Below, in pieces: positions 1 through 7,206 of a DNA stretch of 64,000 bases. The notes under the pieces were generated by a model. The model was not told the DNA's origin. It saw nothing but the letters and a program-made list of their open reading frames with translations, and ran no database searches. The position numbers were made by a program, and so were the translations under genes. Positions within the stretch are counted from its first letter, which is position 1, and each line of letters begins with the position of its first letter. This DNA is from Corallococcus soli (GTDB taxonomy: Bacteria > Myxococcota > Myxococcia > Myxococcales > Myxococcaceae). The stretch spans positions 186,001 through 250,000 of the forward strand of contig NZ_JAAIYO010000002.1 of the NCBI RefSeq assembly GCF_014930455.1, written 5' to 3'.

Positions 1-60
1 GAAGCGGGTGGCGTCATCCGTCCGCGAGCCAATGAGCACGACCTTCTTCTTGGACGCCAT
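1..60 (-). CDS. N-terminal 20 residues of a truncated protein, possible ATP-grasp-type peptide ligase
   Basis: The reading frame runs off the left edge. The visible start is MASKKKVVLIGSRTDDATRF: a lysine-rich start, then a hydrophobic beta strand (VVLIG) and a polar SRTDD turn. MdnC/MvdD-type graspetide ligases often begin with a similar strand-turn arrangement, but so do other nucleotide-binding proteins, so the fragment alone does not identify the family. It begins 28 bases after the stop of the repeat protein at 89-1027 on the same strand, so the two are probably co-transcribed. That position, directly after a candidate multi-core precursor, is the main reason to suspect a modifying enzyme. 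Confidence is for a real gene start, not for the function. Confidence 0.5.
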   Translation of the reverse strand, partial: MASKKKVVLIGSRTDDATRF

Positions 61-88
61 GAGGACCGTGACTCCGCCAGGAGGCTGC

Positions 89-1027
89 CTAGAACGGGCT
101 GTCCATCCGGACCTTCAGCACGTTGCCTTCCAACGGCTTGAGCTCCGGGGGCTTCGCCTTGCCGCCGACGAGGTCGGGGGTGTCCATCCTCACCTTCAGC
201 ACGTTGCCTTCCAGCGGCTTGCGCTCCGGGGGCTTCGCGCTGCCGCCGACGAGGTCGGGGGTGTCCATCCTCACCTTCAGGACGCCCTCGAGGTTGCCGC
301 CACCCTTGACGGGGTTGGTGGGCTCGTCGGCGATGACCTTCACGATGACGCCGTCGTCGATGTCCTTGATCTTGCTGTCCCCGCCACCCTTGATGGGGTT
401 GGTGGGCTCGTCGGCGATGACCTTCACGATGACGCCGTCGTCGATGTCCTTGATCTTGCTGTCGCCGCCACCCTTGACGGGGTTGGTGGGCTCGTCGGCG
501 ATGACCTTCACGATGACGCCGTCATCAATGTCCTTGATCTTGCTGTCGCCGCCGCCCTTGACGGGGTTGGTGGGCTCGTCAGCGATGACCTTGATGGGCC
601 CGCGCGGGAAGCCGACGTCCTTGAAGTCGCCCTTGCCGCCGATGTTGCCCTTGAAGCCGATGTCGTCCCTGAAGTCGCCCTTGGCGCCGCCGACATCACC
701 CTTGAAGCCGATGTCCCCGCCGCCCTTGATGGGGTTGGTGGGCTCGTCCGCGATGACCTTCACGATGTGATCATCGATCTTCAGGCCGGAGTCCCCGCCG
801 CCCTTGACGGGGGTGGTGGGCTCGTCGGCGATGACCTTCACGATGACGCGGTCATTGGCCTTGAGGCCATCCTTGCCGGCCTTCGGGGCCTGCTCGAAGG
901 AGTCGCCCGGGCGCTTGAGGGCCTTCTTCAGCTCGGGCGCGCCCGCGGGCTTGCCCCCGGTCGTGGCGCTCTTCTGCGCCGTCTTGGGCGTTGAAACGAA
1001 TCCCGTCGGAGACTTGATCTTGGTCAT
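89..1027 (-). CDS. 312-residue repeat protein, candidate multi-core RiPP (graspetide-like) precursor
   Basis: No signal peptide, membrane segment or globular domain is visible. Residues 1-60 form a Lys/Ala/Pro-rich leader-like region. After it come six copies of KVIADEPT[TN]P[VI]KGGG (starting at residues 64, 90, 146, 174, 202, 230) and three copies of KVRMD[TS]P (251, 278, 305), the last ending the protein as KVRMDSPF. The two repeat types share K-V-x-x-D-x-P. Residues 105-143 are a separate Gly/Lys/Asp-rich insert. A leader followed by repeated short blocks rich in Asp, Glu, Thr and Lys resembles multi-core graspetide precursors, whose side chains are joined by ATP-grasp enzymes. The start has a good ribosome site (AAAGGA). 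A structural or adhesive low-complexity protein is the main alternative. The CDS is likely; the precursor role is inference. Confidence 0.8.
   Translation of the reverse strand: MTKIKSPTGFVSTPKTAQKSATTGGKPAGAPELKKALKRPGDSFEQAPKAGKDGLKANDRVIVKVIADEPTTPVKGGGDSGLKIDDHIVKVIADEPTNPIKGGGDIGFKGDVGGAKGDFRDDIGFKGNIGGKGDFKDVGFPRGPIKVIADEPTNPVKGGGDSKIKDIDDGVIVKVIADEPTNPVKGGGDSKIKDIDDGVIVKVIADEPTNPIKGGGDSKIKDIDDGVIVKVIADEPTNPVKGGGNLEGVLKVRMDTPDLVGGSAKPPERKPLEGNVLKVRMDTPDLVGGKAKPPELKPLEGNVLKVRMDSPF
341..592 (-). repeat. Three tandem 84-base units inside the repeat protein gene
   Basis: Each unit encodes 28 residues, KVIADEPTNP[VI]KGGGD followed by a spacer SKIKDIDDGVIV. Three units are contiguous (residues 146-173, 174-201, 202-229) and a fourth begins at residue 230 and changes into the second repeat type. 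The copies are nearly identical at the base level, which points to recent duplication or gene conversion. Confidence 0.9.
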
Positions 1028-1150
1028 GGGGGGTCCTTTGCGAAGGGTTATCGCGCCGGATGCCCCGGGAGTTGCTTGATTCTCCGAAGACGAGAGGCTG
1101 GCCCGCCTGCGTCCCTCCGCCCGCCGTCCGCGCCGCGAAAGCCCCTGTGT

Positions 1151-1522
1151 CTACGGGGACTTGGAGGGCCGGTGGTACAGCTTGCGCAGCTCCTCCTTGG
1201 CCTCCTGGAGCGCGCGCTTGCGGGAGGCCGGGAGGTTCCGTCCCGCGCGGTTGCCGTAGAACGTGAGCATCGACATGGCGGACTGGAACGGAGAGGCCTT
1301 CCGCCGGGTGCTGCGTTCGGCGGAGCGTTTCACCGAGCGTGCGATCTCCTTCGGGGAGCGCGTGAAGATCCGATCCTCCAGCGTCATCGCGTCGCTGTGC
1401 TCCGTCACCGACTGGGACCAGCGTCGCTGCTTCGGTGAATGGGACGCGGTGGACGTCTTCCGGGTGGGCGCGCGCTTTCGAGGGCTGTCATGGCCCCCCG
1501 TCTTCCTGGTGACGGCTGCCAT
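1151..1522 (-). CDS. DUF3175 domain protein
   Basis: A 123-residue basic protein. The N-terminal ~35 residues are Lys/Arg/Ser/Thr-rich. The rest matches DUF3175 as I know it: a WSQSVTEHSDAMTLED start, then ARSVKRSAERSTRRKASPF, then SAMSMLTFYGNRAGRNL, and a charged C-terminal helix with KEELRKLYHR. The family has no assigned function; its size and charge would suit a DNA- or RNA-associated protein, but that is only a guess. The start lies 7 bases after the stop of the 59-residue ORF upstream, suggesting a two-gene operon that may continue into the repeat protein 123 bases downstream. Confidence 0.85.
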   Translation of the reverse strand: MAAVTRKTGGHDSPRKRAPTRKTSTASHSPKQRRWSQSVTEHSDAMTLEDRIFTRSPKEIARSVKRSAERSTRRKASPFQSAMSMLTFYGNRAGRNLPASRKRALQEAKEELRKLYHRPSKSP

Positions 1523-1528
1523 CGCGCG

Positions 1529-1708
1529 CTACCTCCCCGTCCGGAGCTTGCCCCGCTGCGCCGCGCTCTCCGCCGAAGCTGACGGAGCCTTCTGGGGAGC
1601 GCGTGCGGGGTCCGGCTCCTCGCGGATGAATTCCCCCTGGACGGTCATGGGGCGCTTGTCCTCGCGCGGGTCCTTCCTGGCTTTGTCGGGGGGCTGCTTG
1701 TCGGGCAT
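1529..1708 (-). CDS. Small hydrophilic hypothetical protein, 59 residues
   Basis: The start is supported by a strong Shine-Dalgarno sequence, CAGGAGGACTCC, directly before the ATG. The protein is Pro/Lys/Arg/Glu-rich and probably disordered, beginning MPDKQPPDKARKDPRED, with a slightly ordered segment around MTVQGEFIREEPDP. I recognise no family. It lies 7 bases upstream of the DUF3175 gene on the same strand. A longer upstream frame exists (to 2017) but overlaps the divergent WD40 gene and lacks a ribosome site, so the short form is preferred. Confidence 0.6.
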   Translation of the reverse strand: MPDKQPPDKARKDPREDKRPMTVQGEFIREEPDPARAPQKAPSASAESAAQRGKLRTGR

Positions 1709-1871
1709 GGAGTCCTCCTGACGGGCTGCGCGCACCATCCTCCCAAACCTGTGGCCGCCGCGCGGAGGGACAAGGTGGGGGGCCGCGCCAGCCTTCGCAT
1801 CGCCTCCCCTGGCTGGTCGCCTGGTCGCCCACCGTTCATGGGAGGAGCCCCATCCACTAGGCTCCGCGTCC

Positions 1872-3992
1872 ATGTCTTCCGGAGGGGCGCGTCCCTTGAA
1901 GAGCCTGAAGCCGCATTGGGGTGTCCTGGCGTTGCTATTCGCCTCGTGCGCGGCGCACGAGCCCACCCGCGCGAAGGACCGGGACGACACGGTGGCGCGG
2001 GACCTGCGGGCCCGCATCTACCTGGCGAAGGGCGAGGCGGCGGTCGAGTCCCGGCGATGGGGCGTGGCGGCGGCCTCCTTCGCGATCGCTCGGGCCTCCC
2101 AGGACTCGCTGGCGGCCCGGTGGGGACAGGGGCAGGCGTCGGGCCGGGCCTCCACGCTGCGCTGGACGAAGTCGTTCGAAGGCTCCGTCCTCGCCGTGGC
2201 GTTCTCTCCGGATGGGCGGGTGCTGGCCTCCGCGGGCTACGACGCCATCGTCCGGCTCTGGGACGTGGAGCGCGGGGACCTGCTGGCGGAGCTCAAGGGG
2301 CACACGGCGGAGGTGCATGCCGTGGCCTTCGCGCCGGACGGGCGTTGGCTGGCGTCCGCCGGCAGGCCCGGGGAGGTTCGTGTCTGGGATTGGCGGCAGG
2401 GACGCCAGGTGGCGCTGTTGCAGGGACATGCGGACGTCGTGCGGGGGCTGGCGTTCTCTCCCTCGGGCGACCGGTTGGCCTCCGGAGGATTGGACAAGGC
2501 GGTCCGCGTCTGGGGCCTGGCCACCGGCACGGAGCACCTTCGCTTCGAACATGACGAGCACGTCATCGCGGTGGCCTTCTCCCCGGATGGGAAGCGACTG
2601 CTCTCGACGAGCATGGACCGGAGCGCGCGGGTCTGGGACCTGGAGACGCGCAAGGAAGCGCACCGCCTCGTCGGTCACGGGGAGAAGGTGGAGTCGGGGG
2701 CCTTCTCCCTGGATGGACAGCGGATCATGACCGCCGCGGCCGACCACGCGCTGCGCTTCTGGGATGCGCGGTCGGGGCAGCTCGTGGACGTCCTGCGAAA
2801 CAGCGGGGATGTGTCGGCCGCCGCCATCGACCCTGCGTTCACGCTCGTCGTCCAGGCGGGGTGGGATGGGCGTGTCCAGCTCGTCGACACGCGTGGCGGA
2901 GCCCTGGTGGAGCGGCTGGAGGCGCATCGGGGATTCGTGATGTGTGTCGCGCTGTCTCCCGACGGGCGCACCTTCGCTTCCGGCGGGATGGATGGCGTCC
3001 TCAAGGTCTGGTCCCGGCCGGGTGCACCGCCGGACACGCTCCTTCGCGGACATGGGGCCTGGGTGGAGGCGCTGGCGTTCTCCCAGGAGCAGGAGTTGAT
3101 CTCCGGCGCGGAGGACGGGCTGCGACGGTGGCGCGTCGCGGACTGGAACAGCGTCGTCTCAAGCGCGGAGGGGACGGAGGCCACGGTGTCGCTCGCCTTG
3201 AGCCCGGACCGGAGGCTCCTCGCGGCGGGCACCTTGAAGGGGAGGGTGCGGGTGTTGGAGGCCGGCTCGGGCCGACCGCTGCTGGAGCTGTCGGGCGTGA
3301 AGGGCTCCGTGCGCGCGGTGGCCTTCAGCCCGGATGGGAAGCTGCTCGCCGCCGCGGGAGACCCGGACCTCCACCTCTGGTCCCTGCCCGAGGGCACGCC
3401 CGTGGGGCGGCTCCAGGGGCACACCGGGAAGCTCTGGGCCCTGGCCTTCGATGGGACGGGGCGCCGGCTCGCGTCGGGCGGCGCGGACACGACCGTGCGG
3501 ACCTGGGACGTGGACACGCGTCAGCCGTTGCTGCGACTCGAAGCAGGGGAGCGGGTCCGGGCGGTGGCGTTCACCCCGTCCGGTGACCGGCTGGTGACGG
3601 CCGGCATGCGGCAACCCATCCGTCTCTGGGACGCGGTGACGGGCCAGCGGTTGATGGCGATGGATGAGGGCACGGTCGGGGTCCTGTCCCTGGCCCTGTC
3701 ACCTGACGGGCGGTTCCTGGCCTCGGGGGGCCTGGACGCGGAGGTGAAGGTCTGGGGCCTGCCCTCCGGGGAGCTGATGGGGCGGGTCGGAGGGCAGCAG
3801 GGCTTCCTGTCGGCACTGGCCTTCTCACCCGACGGCGCGATCCTGGCTTCCGCGGCCTCCGACCGGACCGTGCACCTCATCGGGTTCCAGGCCCTGGCCC
3901 ATCCACCCCCGGCGGGGGCGGGGATTGAAGACCTCCTGCGACGCCATGGGCTCGCCTGGGATGGGGCGCGGTTCCTCGTCGAGCCCCGCTGA
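1872..3992 (+). CDS. WD40-repeat lipoprotein with 14 blades
   Basis: 706 residues. A signal peptide ends in LALLFASC, giving a probable lipoprotein cysteine near residue 25 (the -3 Phe is not ideal for a lipobox). A ~70-residue helical stretch follows. From about residue 98 there are 14 WD40-like units of ~41 residues, each with a VAFSPDG-type strand and ending in a VRLWD-type strand; units 6, 8 and 9 are the most degenerate. Fourteen units would form two seven-bladed propellers, so the likely role is a protein-binding scaffold on the periplasmic face of a membrane. Secreted WD40 arrays are common in myxobacteria, but no partner is visible here. The gene is convergent with the DUF962 gene, 18 bases away. 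Confidence 0.9.
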   Translation: MSSGGARPLKSLKPHWGVLALLFASCAAHEPTRAKDRDDTVARDLRARIYLAKGEAAVESRRWGVAAASFAIARASQDSLAARWGQGQASGRASTLRWTKSFEGSVLAVAFSPDGRVLASAGYDAIVRLWDVERGDLLAELKGHTAEVHAVAFAPDGRWLASAGRPGEVRVWDWRQGRQVALLQGHADVVRGLAFSPSGDRLASGGLDKAVRVWGLATGTEHLRFEHDEHVIAVAFSPDGKRLLSTSMDRSARVWDLETRKEAHRLVGHGEKVESGAFSLDGQRIMTAAADHALRFWDARSGQLVDVLRNSGDVSAAAIDPAFTLVVQAGWDGRVQLVDTRGGALVERLEAHRGFVMCVALSPDGRTFASGGMDGVLKVWSRPGAPPDTLLRGHGAWVEALAFSQEQELISGAEDGLRRWRVADWNSVVSSAEGTEATVSLALSPDRRLLAAGTLKGRVRVLEAGSGRPLLELSGVKGSVRAVAFSPDGKLLAAAGDPDLHLWSLPEGTPVGRLQGHTGKLWALAFDGTGRRLASGGADTTVRTWDVDTRQPLLRLEAGERVRAVAFTPSGDRLVTAGMRQPIRLWDAVTGQRLMAMDEGTVGVLSLALSPDGRFLASGGLDAEVKVWGLPSGELMGRVGGQQGFLSALAFSPDGAILASAASDRTVHLIGFQALAHPPPAGAGIEDLLRRHGLAWDGARFLVEPR

Positions 3993-4010
3993 CGCAGCAG
4001 GGGCCCGCGC

Positions 4011-4523
4011 TCAGCGCGAGGGGGCCGTCCCGCCGCTGGCCGAAGTCACCCGGGCGTACAGGTCGCGCTTGAGGCCCATGGAGAAGAGCACCAGGGTGAT
4101 GAGGTACACGGGTTCGATGAAGAAGAGCAGCGGGCCGCCCAGGGACAGCCCGTGGGTCTTCTTCTCGAAGACGACGTGCGCGCCCACCACCAGCGCGAAC
4201 CGCGCCACCATCACGCCCACGGCCACGCCCACGGCGGTGCCGGTGGGCAGCCGGGCCACCGCCTCCGCGGCCATGAGGGTGGGCACCAGCGGCAGCGCCA
4301 TGAGCAGGCCCGCGGTCCACTCCAGCGTCACGGCGTAGAGGACCACCGCGAGCACCAGCAGGTGCGCGGCGGTGAGGGCCACCCCGGGCACCGGCAGGTG
4401 CACCCAGGACAGGGGCACGAGCAGGGAGAACGTGAAGAGGTAGGCCCCCAGGAAGTGCACGGCGCGGCTGACGCCGTTCTCGTGCAGGGGCAGCCAGGGG
4501 CGCAGCTTGTCGGCGAAGCTCAT
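4011..4523 (-). CDS. DUF962 / Mpo1-like integral membrane protein
   Basis: 170 residues from the ATG of MSFADKL; a longer upstream frame to 4850 crosses the palindromic repeat region and is not supported. There are four to five hydrophobic segments. The pattern HENGVSRAVHFLGAYLF near the N-terminus and FFIEPVYLITLVLFSMG near the C-terminus fits the DUF962/Mpo1 family. Yeast Mpo1 is an Fe(II)-dependent dioxygenase that alpha-oxidises 2-hydroxy fatty acids from phytosphingosine breakdown. The two histidines of the HENGVSRAVH region are kept. Myxobacteria contain hydroxy fatty acids and sphingolipids, so a related lipid role is plausible but not shown. Confidence 0.75.
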   Translation of the reverse strand: MSFADKLRPWLPLHENGVSRAVHFLGAYLFTFSLLVPLSWVHLPVPGVALTAAHLLVLAVVLYAVTLEWTAGLLMALPLVPTLMAAEAVARLPTGTAVGVAVGVMVARFALVVGAHVVFEKKTHGLSLGGPLLFFIEPVYLITLVLFSMGLKRDLYARVTSASGGTAPSR

Positions 4524-4684
4524 GGGGGCCGAGCGTAGGCCATCCCGGGGGGACGGGGCACGCCCCGCGCGTGGCGGCGTCCCGGAAGGTCGCCACCGTC
4601 CCGTCCCGCTCCCAGGATGTCTGTCATTGCTGGCGGCGGGGACGGGCCTTCGCTGGACATGAAGCGCAGTCGGCTGGATTGAAA

Positions 4685-4814
4685 GACAGGCGATATCTGC
4701 CGGCACGCTTCGCAGGACAGGCAAGTATTGCCGCAAATGCATACACGGGGCGCCATGGCCGAAGGCAGGCGTAATCTGCCTTGGGTGGAGCCCCAAGGGC
4801 AGGCGATTTCTGCC
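4685..4814. repeat. Four 17-base palindromic repeats, possible regulator binding sites or hairpins
   Basis: Copies at 4685-4701, 4716-4732, 4764-4780 and 4798-4814 fit G[GA]CAGGC[GA]nnnn[CT]TGCC. Start-to-start distances are 31, 48 and 34 bases. Copies 3 and 4 extend into longer inverted repeats, AAGGCAG/CTGCCTT and AAGGGCAG/CTGCCCTT, where the added base is matched on both arms. Copies 1 and 2 are imperfect. The cluster lies about 110-240 bases upstream of the sigma54-like element, the usual distance for enhancer-binding protein sites. REP-like hairpins are the alternative. Confidence 0.6.
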
Positions 4815-4910
4815 CTTCCCCAGAGGGAGACGTGTCTCTGGAACGCCCAAGTCCAGTTACATTGAATTAACCGGATTAAGTCAGTTGATACGATATTTCA
4901 GCTATCGCTC

Positions 4911-4926
4911 TGGCTTTTGGGATGCT
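4911..4926 (+). promoter_or_regulatory. Candidate sigma54 (-24/-12) promoter
   Basis: TGGCTTTTGGGATGCT matches the sigma54 core at TGGC and TGC with the correct 12-base distance between the GG and GC dinucleotides. The -24 side lacks the usual ACG after TGGC. Predicted transcription start is near 4937, leaving a leader of about 317 bases before asnB. It lies in AT-rich DNA downstream of the palindrome cluster. Confidence 0.4.
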
Positions 4927-5004
4927 ATGTGCTGTGCCGGTCGGTTGGGATGAATCAAGCCGCCGGCCTGACCCGTCATGGGTCGTGGTTTCAGAGGGGG
5001 AGTG

Positions 5005-5052
5005 ATGGAAAAACATTGTAGCGGTATGGGGATGCATTCGACGACCGCCTGA
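5005..5052 (+). CDS. 15-codon upstream ORF, possible leader peptide
   Basis: ATG is preceded by AGAGGGGGAGTG, a strong Shine-Dalgarno sequence. The product would be MEKHCSGMGMHSTTA. It lies about 68 bases after the predicted sigma54 start site and stops 10 bases before the hairpin at 5063-5102. This resembles a leader peptide controlling a downstream operon by attenuation or translation-coupled folding. There is no run of a single amino acid to suggest the signal sensed. Being so short, it could be chance. Confidence 0.3.
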   Translation: MEKHCSGMGMHSTTA

Positions 5053-5062
5053 CGAGCCGCTC

Positions 5063-5102
5063 CTGGAAGGGCGCTCGGTCACCTGCGCGTTCTCCCTTCC
5101 AG
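5063..5102 (+). promoter_or_regulatory. Leader hairpin upstream of asnB
   Basis: CTGGAAGGG (5063-5071) and CCCTTCCAG (5094-5102) form a perfect 9-base stem around a 22-base loop that contains an inner CGC/GCG pairing. No T-run follows, so it is not a standard intrinsic terminator. It sits between the 15-codon ORF and asnB. Confidence 0.45.
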
Positions 5103-5253
5103 CGGGCTCCAATCCATTGCCAGAAAACCGTGGTCGGTCTGGACGTGTCTCCAGGACGGACGGCCATGTGCTTCGCCGTGTCGTGGGTGCCTTGGGGGCG
5201 CTCATGTCGCTGGCGCTGACGGACCCGTTTTATCTCGAAGGAAGCAGCCTGCT

Positions 5254-7206
5254 ATGTGCGGATTCATTGGCGTCTACCAGCGTACCCCCGCGTCTTTTGA
5301 CGACCGGGCCCTCCTCACCGCGCTGACCACCCTCCACCACCGCGGACCCGACGAGCGCAGCCTGTGGCATGACCCCGCCGGCCGCGCCGTGCTGGGGCAC
5401 GTCCGCCTGAGCATTATCGGCCTGGACAACGGCAAGCAGCCCATCGTCGCGGACGAGGGTGACATCACGCTGGTGGTCAACGGCGAGCTCTACGACCACG
5501 AGCGGATCCGCCGCGAGCTCCAGGCGCTCGGCTGTCAGTTCAAGACGGACTCCGACAGTGAGATCGCCCTGCACCTGTACCGCCGCTCCGGCCTCGCCGG
5601 GCTCAAGCAGCTGCGCGGTGAGTTCGCCATCCTGCTGTTCGACCGGCAGCGCCGCCTGATGCTGGCCGTGCGCGACCGCATGGGCATCAAGCCCATGTTC
5701 TACGCCCAGCACCGGGGCGCCTGGTACTTCGCGTCGGAGATCAAGGCGCTGCTGGCCGCCGGGGTCCCCGCGGAGTGGGACGAGGACGCCTACGCGAGCC
5801 GCGCCTTCTATCTGCGCGACCACACGCTCTTCAAGGGCGTGCGCAGCGTGCAGCCGGGGTGCTGGGTGATGGCCGACAGCGGTGGCCTGCACCACGGCCG
5901 CTACTGGGACATGGAGTTCGCCCGCCAGGACGCGCCGGATCCCTCCGACGAGCAGGGGATGATCGAAGCCGTCCGCGCCGCGGTGGAGAAGTCCGTGCGC
6001 CTGCGCCTGCGCGCCGACGTGCCCATGGGCGTCTACCTGAGCGGCGGCATTGATTCCTCCGCCATGCTGGGCGTGGCCACCCAGCTTTCGGGCCAGCCCC
6101 TGGACGCGTTCAACCTGTCCTTCACGGACATGGACGACTACGACGAGAACCGCTTCGCCCGGCTGGCCGCGGAGCACAACGGGGCGCGCTTCCACACCGT
6201 GGCCGTGTCCCAGGACGACCTGGCGGACCACTTCGAGCAGGCCCTCTGGCACAACGAGACGCCGTTCTTCAACGCGCACGGCGTGGCCAAGTACATCCTC
6301 AGCCAGACGGTGCGCGACGCCGGGATGAAGGTCGTCCTCACCGGCGAGGGCGCCGACGAGGTCTTCGCCGGCTACCCGCACTTCCGCCGCGACATGCTCC
6401 TGTACAACCCGGAGCGCCAGGACCCGAAGCTCGTCACCCAGCTGCGCCAGCGCATCCAGGAGAGCGAGAACGGCTACCAGCGGCCGGACATGCCCCAGGA
6501 CATCCACTGGATGGTGGAGCAGCTCAGCCACGGCGTGTCCTGGTTGGACAACCAGGCCGGCTGGTTCAAGGCGCTGGAGGCCCTGTACCGCAAGGACTTC
6601 CGCGAGCGCTTCGAGGGCACGGACCCCTACCGCCAGTTCTACGACCGGCTGGACCACCGCAACCTGGAGGGCCGCGACCCGGTCCACAAGTCCATGTACC
6701 TGTGGGCCAAGTCCTACCTGCCCAACTTCGTGCTCACCACGCTGGGCGACCGCATGGAGATGGCCCACAGCATCGAGGGCCGCGTCCCCCTGTTGGATCA
6801 CCACGTCGTGGAGCTGGCCTGCCAGATGCCCGTCTGGATGAAGGTGCGCGGCTCCACGGAGAAGTACGTCTTCCGCGAGGCGATGAAGTCGTACCTGCCG
6901 GATGCCCTCTACAAGCGCAAGAAGCACTACTTCCGCGCGCCCCCGGCCACGCTCCAGCAGAAGGGCCGGCTCTACCAGCTGGTGCGCGACGTGCTGAACG
7001 GCTCGGAGCTGGACTCGCTGCCCTTCTTCGACCCGGCCCGCGTGCGCGACCTGCTCCACCGCCTGCCGCAGTTGAGCGCCCATGAGCAGGGCCTGTTGGA
7101 TCCGATGCTGATGGAGCTGACCAGCCTGTGCCTGTTGCAGAACCGGTACTCGCTGCGCTCCTCCGGCTCGCAGCCCCTGTGGAGCGCCCGCGAGGAGGCC
7201 GCGTGA
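5254..7206 (+). CDS. asnB: Asparagine synthetase (glutamine-hydrolysing), AsnB family
   Basis: 650 residues, normal for the family. Met-Cys at the N-terminus supplies Cys2, the glutaminase nucleophile, followed by HHRGPDE and NGELYDH of the class II amidotransferase domain (about 1-210). The synthetase domain has the PP-loop SGGIDSS at about residue 263, then EGADEVFAGYPHFR and DRMEMAHSIEGRVPLLDHH. All catalytic signatures are present, so it should use glutamine and ATP to amidate an acid, aspartate or another carboxylate. The gene opens a four-gene cassette and overlaps the next gene by 4 bases (GTGA). Coupling to an oxygenase, an acyl-CoA dehydrogenase and a thioesterase suggests a specialised-metabolite role rather than housekeeping asparagine synthesis. 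Confidence 0.9.
   Translation: MCGFIGVYQRTPASFDDRALLTALTTLHHRGPDERSLWHDPAGRAVLGHVRLSIIGLDNGKQPIVADEGDITLVVNGELYDHERIRRELQALGCQFKTDSDSEIALHLYRRSGLAGLKQLRGEFAILLFDRQRRLMLAVRDRMGIKPMFYAQHRGAWYFASEIKALLAAGVPAEWDEDAYASRAFYLRDHTLFKGVRSVQPGCWVMADSGGLHHGRYWDMEFARQDAPDPSDEQGMIEAVRAAVEKSVRLRLRADVPMGVYLSGGIDSSAMLGVATQLSGQPLDAFNLSFTDMDDYDENRFARLAAEHNGARFHTVAVSQDDLADHFEQALWHNETPFFNAHGVAKYILSQTVRDAGMKVVLTGEGADEVFAGYPHFRRDMLLYNPERQDPKLVTQLRQRIQESENGYQRPDMPQDIHWMVEQLSHGVSWLDNQAGWFKALEALYRKDFRERFEGTDPYRQFYDRLDHRNLEGRDPVHKSMYLWAKSYLPNFVLTTLGDRMEMAHSIEGRVPLLDHHVVELACQMPVWMKVRGSTEKYVFREAMKSYLPDALYKRKKHYFRAPPATLQQKGRLYQLVRDVLNGSELDSLPFFDPARVRDLLHRLPQLSAHEQGLLDPMLMELTSLCLLQNRYSLRSSGSQPLWSAREEAA

Larger units (their letters stand above)
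4524..5253. other. 730-base intergenic region upstream of the asparagine synthetase operon
   Basis: The longest gene-poor stretch in the window. It holds, in order, four palindromic 17-base repeats (4685-4814), an AT-rich block (about 4855-4935) that stands out from the surrounding GC-rich DNA, a sigma54-like -24/-12 element (4911-4926), a 15-codon ORF with a strong ribosome site (5005-5052), and a hairpin with a perfect 9-base stem (5063-5102). The layout suggests a long regulated leader for the operon at 5254. The TTG-started frame at 5117-5326 overlaps the asnB start and is not considered a gene. Confidence 0.7.

Noticed and set aside
8-994. 328-residue plus-strand frame across the repeat gene
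   Set aside because: It is the complement of the repeat protein; the minus-strand gene has a ribosome site, a leader and a regular motif, the plus-strand frame has none.
4685-4814. CRISPR-like array
   Set aside because: Units are short (17 bases), spacers are 14, 31 and 17 bases, and no cas genes are present.
5117-5326. 69-residue frame before asnB
   Set aside because: TTG start, no ribosome site, and it overlaps the asnB start in another frame.
5230-7083. 617-residue minus-strand frame
   Set aside because: Antisense to the clearly functional asparagine synthetase; His/Gln/Val-rich with no domain.
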